A DNA stretch of 8,291 nucleotides, taken from contig DASWFI010000115.1 in assembly GCA_036394315.1 (NCBI GenBank), positions 1 to 8,291 of the forward strand. Direction: 5' to 3'. The notes under the pieces are model-generated. The model saw nothing but the letters and a program-made list of their open reading frames with translations. It did no database searches and was not told the origin of the DNA. This DNA is from DASWFI01 sp036394315 (GTDB taxonomy: Bacteria > Patescibacteriota > Doudnabacteria > UBA920 > O2-02-FULL-48-8). Each line of letters starts with the position of its first letter. Position 1 is the first letter of the stretch. Positions 1-6,069 of this stretch are shown here, one piece after another. The translations under genes and the position numbers were made by a program.

Positions 1-124
1 TGCCCGGCCGCCTGTCTGTTTGATTTTGCCTCCGCTTCGCTCCGGCAGATATTAAGGCCGAACCGGCGGGTAGCTGCGCGGCGGCCTCCTATCGTCGGCC
101 TCCCCCGCGCAGCACGGCCGGGCA
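1..124. repeat. Nested GC-rich inverted repeats
   Basis: Positions 1-10 (TGCCCGGCCG) and 115-124 (CGGCCGGGCA) are perfect reverse complements, and the left arm may extend beyond the window. Nested inside is a perfect 9-bp pair, GCTGCGCGG at 73-81 and CCGCGCAGC at 105-113, with a 23-nt loop. A third copy of the 8-mer GCCCGGCC lies at 141-148, so it could compete for pairing with 116-123. This is directly visible in the sequence. Whether it is a structured RNA, an origin of transfer or an element end cannot be decided from here. Confidence 0.6.
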
Positions 125-260
125 CATGGCGGAGGTGGCGGCCCGGCCAGTCCCTACTGGATATTTTTACGTTTTAAGATCTTTAACCGGAGGATAGGCG
201 GCCGCGGCGATCAGCAGTAGGATAAAGCCCGGCATTCCCTCGCCTTGCCTTGGGCCGTTC

Positions 261-320
261 GGAAGTATAAAAGCCCGGTAACGTGCTTAGGTCGCCAGAT
301 GGAGTGGCTTTCATACTTCC
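261..320. repeat. Long imperfect hairpin, 15-bp arms
   Basis: Positions 261-275 (GGAAGTATAAAAGCC) and 306-320 (GGCTTTCATACTTCC) pair over 15 positions with a single A-C mismatch at the ninth pair. They enclose a 30-nt loop (276-305). No T-run follows on either strand, so it is not a simple intrinsic terminator. No gene abuts it. It may be a small RNA, a recombinase or relaxase binding site, or the terminus of a mobile element. Confidence 0.6.
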
Positions 321-520
321 AAACAGCCCGCTGAGCTTTCTTTATGCTTTAAGCCATTAAAACGCTTAACCCACTTGTAAATTCATAGCCAGTCAATGAA
401 CATTATGTACACCATTTCCCTATTAAATGCGCCGCGTCTCCTCGAATCCAACAGGTAGGCAAGATGTATATTTGTCGGGCATCTGATTACTATCAGATAC
501 CAAAAGACGTCAAGGAACGA

Positions 521-829
521 TTATGATCCCTGACTAAAACTTAAATTATCCAGGTCGACTTTTCTCCGGCTCATGATAAGGAAAATGGCTTCAAGAGCTT
601 TCTCAATGAATTTGCAGATATACAAGATATCGGCTCTTTTTTCGGCCTTTTGGAAAGCCTCACCTTCACCTGTAAGGCAAGTTTCCATCATTTCGGTTAG
701 GGCATTTCTTAACTGGCCTAGTCTGAATGCGCTGCATAAATCTTCGAAGACTCCATAGGGGTGAGATATTTGTTCCGCGGATAGCCGGATCAGTAGATTA
801 TCCAAATCCGCCTGTTGTAATTGTGGCAT
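521..829 (-). CDS. Small helical protein of unknown function (102 aa)
   Basis: I do not recognise this protein. Its composition predicts an all-helical, soluble protein with no signal peptide or membrane segment. Visible landmarks are HPYGVFEDLC (residues 23-32), a Leu/Arg-rich helix RLGQLRNALTEMM (36-48), an acidic turn, and a long helix about 60-87 (KRADILYICKFIEKALEAIFLI) ending in a basic RRK. Helical spacing of hydrophobic residues and sensible codon use argue that it is real, as does a divergent arrangement with the XRE regulator about 160 bp away. The start is the ATG at 827-829, which is preceded by AT-rich spacer. Small proteins of this general look accompany integrated elements in Bacteroidetes, but I cannot name a family. 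The shared intergenic region could allow co-regulation with the regulator; this is inference. Confidence 0.6.
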   Translation of the reverse strand: MPQLQQADLDNLLIRLSAEQISHPYGVFEDLCSAFRLGQLRNALTEMMETCLTGEGEAFQKAEKRADILYICKFIEKALEAIFLIMSRRKVDLDNLSFSQGS

Positions 830-931
830 AGGATAACTATTTAAGGTTTAAAAATACTTTTTTACATCACAAAAGTAACGTATAAAATCATTTAGTTGAT
901 ACAAAATGTTTATTTATTAATATAATGCGGT

Positions 932-959
932 ATTTTGATCGCTAAAATCGAGAAATTTT
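932..959. promoter_or_regulatory. Alternating ATTTT/AAAAT half-sites, possible operator
   Basis: ATTTT at 932-936, AAAAT at 944-948 and ATTTT at 955-959 form two overlapping dyads with spacers of 7 and 6 nt. They lie just upstream of the XRE regulator gene and its putative -7 box, where an autoregulatory operator would be expected. The half-sites are AT-only in an AT-rich spacer, so chance is a serious alternative. Confidence 0.2.
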
Positions 960-966
960 GTCTTAT

Positions 967-974
967 TATATTTG
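967..974 (+). promoter_or_regulatory. Putative Bacteroidetes -7 box (TATATTTG)
   Basis: TATATTTG at 967-974 matches the Bacteroidetes primary-sigma -7 consensus TAnnTTTG exactly. It sits 15 nt before the ATG of the regulator gene, which would give a very short leader. I could not find a TTTG -33 element at the usual ~19-nt spacing; the nearby TTTG at 957-960 is too close. Confidence 0.3.
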
Positions 975-989
975 GGAAGAATCTTATAA

Positions 990-1199
990 ATGAAAAAGGG
1001 ACAATACAATAGAATAAAAGCCGTCCTGGCTGAGAAAGGTGTTACTAACAAGGAATTAGCTGAGGCCTTGGGGATCGCTCCACAGACTGTATCGCGTTGG
1101 TGTACGAATGATATGCAGCCTTCGGTTGAGAAGTTATTTGCTATATCAAAATATCTTAAAATTGATGTGAGAGAACTACTTATTCCAACCAAATGGTAA
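990..1199 (+). CDS. XRE/Cro-CI family DNA-binding regulator (69 aa)
   Basis: This is a minimal single-domain helix-turn-helix protein of the lambda repressor-like (HTH_3/XRE) superfamily. After a basic first helix (KKGQYNRIKAVLAEKG), the helix-turn-helix is NKELAEALGIAPQTVSRWC (residues 20-38), with the recognition helix at about 30-38. The conserved tail PSVEKLFAISKYLKIDVRELL (44-64) completes the five-helix fold. It has no sensor or peptidase domain, so it probably acts as a small dimeric repressor, as in plasmid, phage and toxin-antitoxin control circuits. It is divergent from the helical protein at 521-829 and is followed 18 bp downstream by a very strong hairpin terminator, so it is probably monocistronic. 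The ATG at 990 is the only start that keeps the first helix. Its target genes are not evident. Confidence 0.9.
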   Translation: MKKGQYNRIKAVLAEKGVTNKELAEALGIAPQTVSRWCTNDMQPSVEKLFAISKYLKIDVRELLIPTKW

Positions 1200-1217
1200 T
1201 AAGTTATAAACTTAATT

Positions 1218-1259
1218 TAATTATAAAAAAACCGTTTAAAAACGGTTTTTTTATAATTA
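1218..1259. terminator. Perfect 20-bp bidirectional terminator hairpin
   Basis: Positions 1218-1237 and 1240-1259 are exact reverse complements around a 2-nt AA loop. The centre is AAACCGTTT/AAACGGTTT, flanked by A7 on the left and T7 on the right, so each strand ends in a U-run inside the stem. It lies 18 bp after the regulator stop codon. It would terminate the regulator transcript and insulate the peptidase gene that starts at 1327. Confidence 0.85.
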
Positions 1260-1326
1260 GTATTTGCCGATGTTTAATATATATTGTTTTTGAATAACAA
1301 TTAATAATATTAAAACATATACAGAA

Positions 1327-2145
1327 ATGAGAATAATTTTTATGATTATAATTTTTATAATCACGTTCAAACCATTGCTAGCACAGAAGAGTGCAGGGGT
1401 TTCTCCTTCTGATCTAATTAGCTTAAAAATTATACTATTAAGCAATCATCAAATTTTTGGCAGTGGTACTGGCTTTATAATGAGTCAAAATGGTACTAAT
1501 TATTTAATTACAAACCTTCATAACTTTACTGGCATCGACTATTATACTCAGAAATACGAGGATTCAATTAACCATAGAGTACCAGATGAGGTTGTAATTT
1601 TGGCTCATAAAAAAGGGAGCCTAGGTGAATGGGTGGAGAAAAAGGAACCTTTATTTAAGAATAATGTTCATTTATGGAATGAGGTTATTCTGCCTAATTC
1701 TAAACCAGCGGACGTGGTATCCTTAAAATTGATTGATACTTCAGACATTTCGATGTATAGAGCCAATATGGATACTGCACTAATAGAGAAGCAAATGCTT
1801 TTAATCACTACTACTCCCCTATATCTTTCCGGGTATCCATTAGGCTTTACTTCATCAAAAAATTATCCTATTTGGAAATACGGAATATTATCAAGCATTT
1901 ATGAAGATGAACCACTCGGATTACCTGTATTTCTCATTGATGCTCATACTCATCCAGGAATGTCAGGGTCCCCAGTCTTTTTGAAAGGCAAATTTTCTGG
2001 AATTGATAGGAAATCCAGAGATTACGCGGATTATGAATCAAATGGAATTCTTTTAGGAATATTTTCGGGAAGTAATTCATCTGTGGAAATGGGAGTTGTC
2101 TGGAAATTTGAAGTAATTCAAAAGCTTTTATCTGAAAGCAATTAA
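1327..2145 (+). CDS. Secreted trypsin-like serine peptidase (272 aa)
   Basis: This is a chymotrypsin-fold (S1/trypsin_2-like) serine peptidase. Residues 1-19 are a signal peptide (basic start, hydrophobic Ile/Phe core, LLA before Q20), so it should act in the periplasm or outside the cell. The three catalytic motifs are present in order: LITNLHNF with His65, PADVVSLKL with Asp129, and HPGMSGSPVF with nucleophile Ser213. GSGTGFIM (45-52) is the first beta-barrel strand and GYPLGF (169-174) the typical segment before the Ser loop. Length is normal for a single-domain bacterial member; there is no PDZ domain, so it is not a classical HtrA/DegP protease. The gene is very AT-rich and stands alone between a strong terminator and a degenerate region, consistent with acquired cargo. 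Substrate is unknown. The family assignment is firm, the physiological role is not. Confidence 0.88.
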   Translation: MRIIFMIIIFIITFKPLLAQKSAGVSPSDLISLKIILLSNHQIFGSGTGFIMSQNGTNYLITNLHNFTGIDYYTQKYEDSINHRVPDEVVILAHKKGSLGEWVEKKEPLFKNNVHLWNEVILPNSKPADVVSLKLIDTSDISMYRANMDTALIEKQMLLITTTPLYLSGYPLGFTSSKNYPIWKYGILSSIYEDEPLGLPVFLIDAHTHPGMSGSPVFLKGKFSGIDRKSRDYADYESNGILLGIFSGSNSSVEMGVVWKFEVIQKLLSESN

Positions 2146-2150
2146 CGAAA

Positions 2151-2252
2151 TTAGACTACAAAAGCGCATAATCTTCTCAAATTATTTCCCGGATCTCCAA
2201 TGAAAATATTCCCACTTGTATCAATTGCGGTTCCTGAGGGAGAAAAAAAAGA
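2151..2252 (-). pseudogene. Remnant of an NHL-repeat protein gene
   Basis: On the minus strand the translation of about 2252-2169 reads SFFSPSGTAIDTSGNIFI followed by GDPGNNLRRL. This matches the NHL-repeat pattern F-x-x-P-x-G-(I/V)-A-(V/I)-D-x-x-G-N-(I/V)-(Y/F)-(V/I)-x-D-x-G-N-N-x-(I/L)-R-x, a beta-propeller blade common in secreted Bacteroidetes proteins. Only one blade is left, ending at a stop 5 bp past the convergent peptidase gene. Upstream the same frame runs into the 28-nt repeat and unrelated sequence, so no complete gene exists. It looks like a 3' fragment left behind when an element inserted or was deleted. Confidence 0.6.
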
Positions 2253-2305
2253 GGCAACCCAATTAGCTCTAATATTGACGATTAGTTTTAAGTCCAGCCA
2301 AAAAC

Positions 2306-2333
2306 GGTTCGAGTTTCGTCCTGCCAGGTCGTC
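2306..2333 (+). repeat. 28-nt tRNA-3'-end-like repeat, copy 1 (diverged)
   Basis: This copy reads GGTTCGAG-TTTC-GTCCTGCCAGGTCGTC and differs from the copy at 5975-6002 at three positions. GGTTCGA resembles the T-stem/T-loop of a tRNA gene, and the following part would be the acceptor 3' strand and flank. The sequence just before it does not fold into the rest of a tRNA, so it is a partial copy, as found at the far end of elements integrated into tRNA genes. A decayed terminator follows at 2357. Confidence 0.75.
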
Positions 2334-2356
2334 CATATTTTGACTGATTTTACCGG

Positions 2357-2378
2357 CCCATTCCCAGAGCGGGTTTTT
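2357..2378 (+). terminator. Decayed terminator after repeat copy 1
   Basis: CCCATTC (2357-2363) can pair with GAGCGGG (2367-2373) with one A-C mismatch and one T-G wobble, followed by TTTTT. Position and composition match the intact terminators after the other repeat copies, particularly the CCCGCT/AGCGGG hairpin at 8151-8169. It is best read as the same kind of module after mutation. Confidence 0.4.
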
Positions 2379-2444
2379 GGGGTTCGAGAAGGATTGATAT
2401 CCATCTTTTGTTGCAGCTATTCCTTTGTTAATCAAAGTATCAGT

Positions 2445-2467
2445 GGTTTGAATCCTGTCAAGTCGTT
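2445..2467 (+). repeat. Degenerate, shortened copy of the 28-nt repeat
   Basis: GGTTTGAA is joined directly to TCCTGTCAAGTCGTT. Compared with the other copies, five bases in the middle are missing, and there are substitutions at the fourth T-loop base, at one acceptor base and at the end. It lies about 110 bp beyond copy 1, in the intergenic region downstream of the nuclease gene. No terminator follows it. Confidence 0.45.
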
Positions 2468-2576
2468 CTCCAAACTCATGAGTCTAATTCTTCAAATTTA
2501 GTATGTTGCATCTCTGCCCAACTTAGCCAGTAATAAATTTCCGTTTTGCCAGCATCATTAGGATCAATTCGACGGA

Positions 2577-5500
2577 TCAATATTCGTTCTTCTGATTTTT
2601 CTTGTGCATTTTTCTTATGCTCAGACCGCTTAGTCTTTGAAATTCCCGGTAACCCCCATTATTCTGGATAAACCAAGCCAATTTAATCTTGCCTATGGCG
2701 ATAAAATCATTTTTTGAGAAAAAAGCGCCATTGCTACTGCTGAGCCGTCTGAATTCCCGGACGGCCTGGCGGACCGTATAGGAATCATCCGCCCGGCGTA
2801 CCGGAAGATTGAGCCCTGTCATTTCACGGATGCCGGCAAACCCGCCCCAGTATTTTATCGCCGTCGCCAGTTTTGCCCATCCCTGCCGGACCAGGCTGGC
2901 GGGAGTGAGGAAATATCCTTTTTCCCGGCACAACTTCCTATAGGTAGTCACTGTCTGTTCCTTGCTGTATTCATCGCTGATTTTTCCCGACGGATAATCT
3001 AGGCTGGATAAATTTTTAAAATCCGCAAATCCACCATTCCTGAGAATGACTCCTGCCAAATAAGAGAAACCCATTGCCGTCAATTCCATTTCGTGAAGAA
3101 ATTTTCCTTTTTTTCTACATAAGGCCGTGTATTCTTTTACTGCCTTCTCTTTTCTTTCAGCTGCGGCCGTTCTTTTGGGTTCCTTGTTTAAGGAGATGGT
3201 CAGGCCGGTTAATTTACGAATCTCCCTATAACCAATGCGTGTAAGAATAAGTTGTGCTAGTCTATCTTCTCTCGCCGCTATCAATTCTTTTCGGGTTAAA
3301 AAATAATTCCTTTCCAGACATAAACGCTTATAATCACTGACTGCCTTTTCTACCGAATACGTTTTTTTGCGAGTCATTTTATTCACCTTATATTCTAATT
3401 TAGTCAGTTTCCGCATTTTGCCTAGCCCTATATTCTCAGTGATAAAACCCAGTAAGGTTGGGGGGAAATGAGCTGATAATTCTCTTTTGGTAAGGAAGTA
3501 TCCTTTCTCCAGACATAGCGTTCTATACCGATCGACCGTGGAATCAGTAGTATAATAGCCTGGCGGCAAAACCTTATGAGGTAAGTTCAGCCCTGTATGT
3601 TCCCGAATCTCATAGATACCGCGATTTCTTCCAATGGCGTTCACCAGTGGTGCGGCACCCATCGCCAATAGCTCCTTTTTTGTGAGAAAGCGTCTTTTAC
3701 GCTCACATAATTCCCGGTATTCCTGCACTACCTTTTCTATCGGCCAAGCTCGGTATTCCGTTCGGGTCTGAGGGAAATTCAAACTGCATTTTTGACGGAA
3801 TTTAAACATGCCTCCCTGCTTCTTTGAAATTTCCGTTATCAAACCATAGAGCTTCTCTTTAACTAAGTCTTTGTATGTGAGATACCTGCCCTGTGAAAGA
3901 CAAGCTTCCTTGTACGTCGCTAATGCCTTATTTCCTGAATACAACCCTTTGGGCTTGTTCAATACAGGGACATTCATCTTCTTTCCCAGCTCAAAAAAGG
4001 AACCGTGGTATCGGTAGATCGCCCCGATGAGTCCCGATTTCTTTTCTTTCCGCAGCTCTGCATCCAACGGCATCCGGCCTCCGTATTTCGAGATCAGGGG
4101 TTGCAACTCTTTTTTTATGTTTTCCAAATCGACCCAATAAATGGAAGGCCTGATATCTGTCGCGGCGCTGACTGCAGAAAAGCGCCTCTTACCTGTACAT
4201 AAAGTAAGATCTCCTAGCATTGCCAGGATTCGTTGTTCCACGTTGTTCATGTTTTTAGTGAAGACCTTTTTTTCGAAAACCAGGTAATCATACCCATGCT
4301 GCTCGTACAAGGTAATTTTCTTATCCAGGTTCAGGAAATATTGCGGATGCCCCTTCCTGTCAAATCCCACGATCTCGATATAGGTATCTCCAATAAGAAA
4401 ATCACACTGATATTTATATCCCTTGAAAAGGTCCACGTGGACTGCATGACGGATATTATGTTTAAAAAGGATATTATCGAAGATGCATTCATAAGCGCTA
4501 TTCATCCAATGACCGTCATTGGCAATATAATATTGGGACAGTATAGTACCCAGTTGACCGGCAAATTTCCGAAAACCTCCTTTCTTCGAAATTGCGCGGC
4601 CCAAATCACCGTTGCCCATGGCCGCAAGCATCGAGAGGCCAGGCATAAACCCGAGCTGATCGACTATAGGCCGTATCATTTCCAGGATCCGTTCCTCAGA
4701 CCAGAAGCGATGTCTCTTTATTGGCAGCCCTAATCTGGATTTGAAGGAATTCATAGATCCGTATTTGGCCATATCCGTTAATAAATCGCTTCTTCCGATC
4801 TTCAACAACCCTTTTTGAGTAATGAGATGCCCGGCCCTCTGCAGTTTTTCGAGCTCTTTCAAAAGTTCTTCTTCAGAAGGAGCATCACCCTGTAACTTCA
4901 TCCCCAAATCAAACCGGCCATTCATTTTACGAAGCCCTCCCCAGATGCTGACTGCCGTGCGTAGATCCTGTCTTTTTTGTCGTTCGAGGGCCCCATAAAC
5001 AGATGTTGCCTTTATTAGTTTTTTGTGCTTCCGGCAAAACTTCTTCAGCTCCTTTATTGTATTTTCTTCCGTCCAGTAATGATCTGCATTTCTGCGTGCG
5101 GGGATATTTAATTGTTTTCGCAGCGTCTGATAACTTCCAAAATAATTACGGATGGCTGAGGGAAGACCTCCGTGCCCATTTTCGATCAGCAGATTATTAG
5201 TAGGAATTACGCCCCATTTGACATAGAGAGATTTATAAGTCCGGAGGATACTTTCTTTGGTCCAACGGGTATGTTTTTTAAAAGGAAGGCCTAACTTTTG
5301 TTTAAAGGAAGATAGGGTTCCGAATAGCCGGATCGAATTTAAAATGTCGAATCTCCTTAATGTGACGAGTGAGGACTGGGTAAGCGGGTGACCGGTCATC
5401 TGAACTTTTTTCAATTCTTTGCATATCTGGCTTTCGGATAGATAACGGGGCTTTAATTTCATTCCTAAGTTATAGTTGCTGTTCAATTTCCGAATGCCCC

Positions 5501-5663
5501 CATGCTTTTGTGCGGACTTATACAATTGGGGATCATGCCGGACCAACAAGCTGGAGGCAAAGCAGGTCTTAACCAGCTTTTTATTTCGCCGGCAAAAAAG
5601 CCTAAGCTCTTTTATCGTGTTGCCGAGGCTCCAATAATCGTGTGTGCGCGGGCGCTGTATCAC
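2577..5663 (-). CDS. Giant repeat-array PD-(D/E)XK nuclease, homing-endonuclease-like (1028 aa)
   Basis: The protein is built from about 14 imperfect ~60-residue modules around one nuclease domain. Modules 1-6 span residues 10-384 and modules 7-14 span 509-1020. A typical module runs Y/W-S-x-E-x-x-V-x-x-Y/L-K-x-L-C, then FLT-K-x-E-L, then L-x-x-x-I-x-x-x-G-G, then R-x-L-x-G-L-x-x-P. This resembles the homing-endonuclease-associated repeat (HNH_repeat), a presumed DNA-binding module. The central region (about 385-485) reads as a Vsr/DUF559-like PD-(D/E)XK fold: Glu392 in AYECIF, Asp421 in QCDFLI, Glu430 in YIEIVGF, and Lys448/449 in LDKKI. The GTG at 5661-5663 is chosen because an in-frame TAA lies two codons upstream and module 1 starts at residue 10. 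It is the only gene between repeat copies at 2306/2445 and 5975. It probably cleaves DNA at a long specific site; the target and the mobility role are inference. Confidence 0.85.
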   Translation of the reverse strand: MIQRPRTHDYWSLGNTIKELRLFCRRNKKLVKTCFASSLLVRHDPQLYKSAQKHGGIRKLNSNYNLGMKLKPRYLSESQICKELKKVQMTGHPLTQSSLVTLRRFDILNSIRLFGTLSSFKQKLGLPFKKHTRWTKESILRTYKSLYVKWGVIPTNNLLIENGHGGLPSAIRNYFGSYQTLRKQLNIPARRNADHYWTEENTIKELKKFCRKHKKLIKATSVYGALERQKRQDLRTAVSIWGGLRKMNGRFDLGMKLQGDAPSEEELLKELEKLQRAGHLITQKGLLKIGRSDLLTDMAKYGSMNSFKSRLGLPIKRHRFWSEERILEMIRPIVDQLGFMPGLSMLAAMGNGDLGRAISKKGGFRKFAGQLGTILSQYYIANDGHWMNSAYECIFDNILFKHNIRHAVHVDLFKGYKYQCDFLIGDTYIEIVGFDRKGHPQYFLNLDKKITLYEQHGYDYLVFEKKVFTKNMNNVEQRILAMLGDLTLCTGKRRFSAVSAATDIRPSIYWVDLENIKKELQPLISKYGGRMPLDAELRKEKKSGLIGAIYRYHGSFFELGKKMNVPVLNKPKGLYSGNKALATYKEACLSQGRYLTYKDLVKEKLYGLITEISKKQGGMFKFRQKCSLNFPQTRTEYRAWPIEKVVQEYRELCERKRRFLTKKELLAMGAAPLVNAIGRNRGIYEIREHTGLNLPHKVLPPGYYTTDSTVDRYRTLCLEKGYFLTKRELSAHFPPTLLGFITENIGLGKMRKLTKLEYKVNKMTRKKTYSVEKAVSDYKRLCLERNYFLTRKELIAAREDRLAQLILTRIGYREIRKLTGLTISLNKEPKRTAAAERKEKAVKEYTALCRKKGKFLHEMELTAMGFSYLAGVILRNGGFADFKNLSSLDYPSGKISDEYSKEQTVTTYRKLCREKGYFLTPASLVRQGWAKLATAIKYWGGFAGIREMTGLNLPVRRADDSYTVRQAVREFRRLSSSNGAFFSKNDFIAIGKIKLAWFIQNNGGYREFQRLSGLSIRKMHKKNQKNEY
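2604..4139 (-). repeat. C-terminal array of eight DNA-binding modules
   Basis: Residues 509-1020 hold eight modules starting at about residues 509, 575, 640, 704, 769, 836, 899 and 962. Residues shared by most include LC or equivalent near position 14, the FLT strand/turn, an ELxAxG-like helix, and GG-y-x-x-(I/F)-R-x-L-x-GL near the end. The most variable positions are the two to four residues after the ELxAxG-like helix (such as AAP, EDR, FSY, WAK and KIK) and the three residues before the GG (such as LRN, KYW and QNN). If the modules read DNA in register, these are the natural candidates for base contacts; this is inference. Confidence 0.75.
4512..5636 (-). repeat. N-terminal module array: a duplicated triplet of DNA-binding modules
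   Basis: Residues 10-384 of the nuclease hold six modules beginning at about residues 10, 74, 134, 196, 261 and 321. Modules 1-3 and 4-6 are paralogous in order. Module 1 and module 4 share NTIKEL, a CR-x-x-KKL stretch and an ending in LGMKL. Modules 2 and 5 share a KEL..L/VQ..GH stretch and FK-x-(K/R)-LGLP. Modules 3 and 6 both start W-(T/S)-(K/E)-E-x-I. The array therefore grew by duplication of a three-module block rather than of single modules. Confidence 0.75.
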
Positions 5664-5972
5664 AGGTTATAAAAATACTAAATAATTTAGGTTTTTGAAA
5701 ATTTTGTCTGGATTTGGAAATCCACGGTTTGTCCTGTATCGATTTAGAAGCGGAAATGCTGCTGGGAGAACAGTGAGTAAATGTGGGCGACAATTTCGTG
5801 GCTTTCGTCGGGGGGGATTTTGGGGGATGGATGAGTCGCACCACTCCAACTCTTGCATATATTGCCAATTTCTATTAAATGTTGATTGGTATTATACCAT
5901 AAGCAGTGTACACGAAAGTGCTGGTTTTCACATTACTATGTTCGAAAGCCCCTTTAAGCCCATTAGGAAATG
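5664..5972. other. Non-coding stretch upstream of the nuclease gene
   Basis: No gene is supported here, although reading frames stay open on both strands. The 60 bp next to the nuclease start are very AT-rich and hold the only place for its promoter. TATTTTTA on the minus strand, about 14 nt before the GTG, resembles a -7 box weakly. The middle (about 5770-5860) is G-rich, with runs of seven and five G near 5811-5826. Its translation in either direction is low-complexity and lacks a recognisable domain. Confidence 0.4.
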
Positions 5973-5974
5973 GC

Positions 5975-6002
5975 GGTTCGAATTTCGTCCTGCCAAGTCG
6001 AC
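5975..6002 (+). repeat. 28-nt tRNA-3'-end-like repeat, copy 2
   Basis: This copy reads GGTTCGAA-TTTC-GTCCTGCCAAGTCGAC and fits the family consensus fully. It separates the nuclease interval from the DUF5710 gene pair, and a perfect terminator follows 18 nt later. No upstream part of a tRNA precedes it. Confidence 0.85.
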
Positions 6003-6019
6003 TTGAGTCTAAAGCTGAT

Positions 6020-6050
6020 AAAAACCTCCGCACTTGCGGAGGTTTTTGTT
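6020..6050. terminator. Bidirectional terminator after repeat copy 2
   Basis: Twelve perfect base pairs are formed by 6020-6031 (A-rich start, then CCTCCGC) and 6036-6047 around a 4-nt ACTT loop, with T-runs on both strands. On the minus strand it also ends the transcript of the two genes at 6070-7080. It belongs to the repeat-plus-terminator module seen at 2306, 7433 and 8112. Confidence 0.85.
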
Positions 6051-6069
6051 TTTCGATAGCGGGCTTAGC

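Larger units (their letters stand above)
1..520. other. GC-rich non-coding segment at the left edge
   Basis: No gene is supported in this stretch. Reading frame 1 on the plus strand is open from the window edge to a TAA near 172-174, so it could be the 3' end of a gene starting outside. However, its translation is dominated by Arg, Pro and Ala, as random GC-rich DNA would give, and I recognise no domain. The first 300 bases are much richer in G+C than the rest of the window. The segment holds two strong inverted repeats, listed separately, and a small 7-bp dyad at 481-487/492-498 with a 4-nt loop and no T-run. Non-coding structured DNA of this type occurs near transfer origins and in regulatory RNAs of conjugative elements, but no relaxase or Tra gene is visible here, so that reading is only a suggestion. 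Confidence 0.5.

Noticed and set aside
431..458. CTCGAATCC stretch as a further repeat copy
   Set aside because: Only the short TCGAA core matches; the GTCCTGCCAAGTCGAC block is absent.
4233..4733. Open reading frame on the plus strand, 166 codons
   Set aside because: It is antisense to the central nuclease domain, whose catalytic motifs and flanking modules clearly identify the minus strand as coding; its own translation shows no domain.
5900..6002. Intact tRNA gene ending in the repeat
   Set aside because: The bases before GGTTCGAA do not form acceptor, D or anticodon arms at any of the copies, and the T-stem itself does not pair; only a 3'-end-like fragment is present.
5602..6006. Overlapping open frames on both strands upstream of the nuclease gene
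   Set aside because: Translations are low-complexity, overlap the start of the nuclease gene or run through the 28-nt repeat, and match no family I know.
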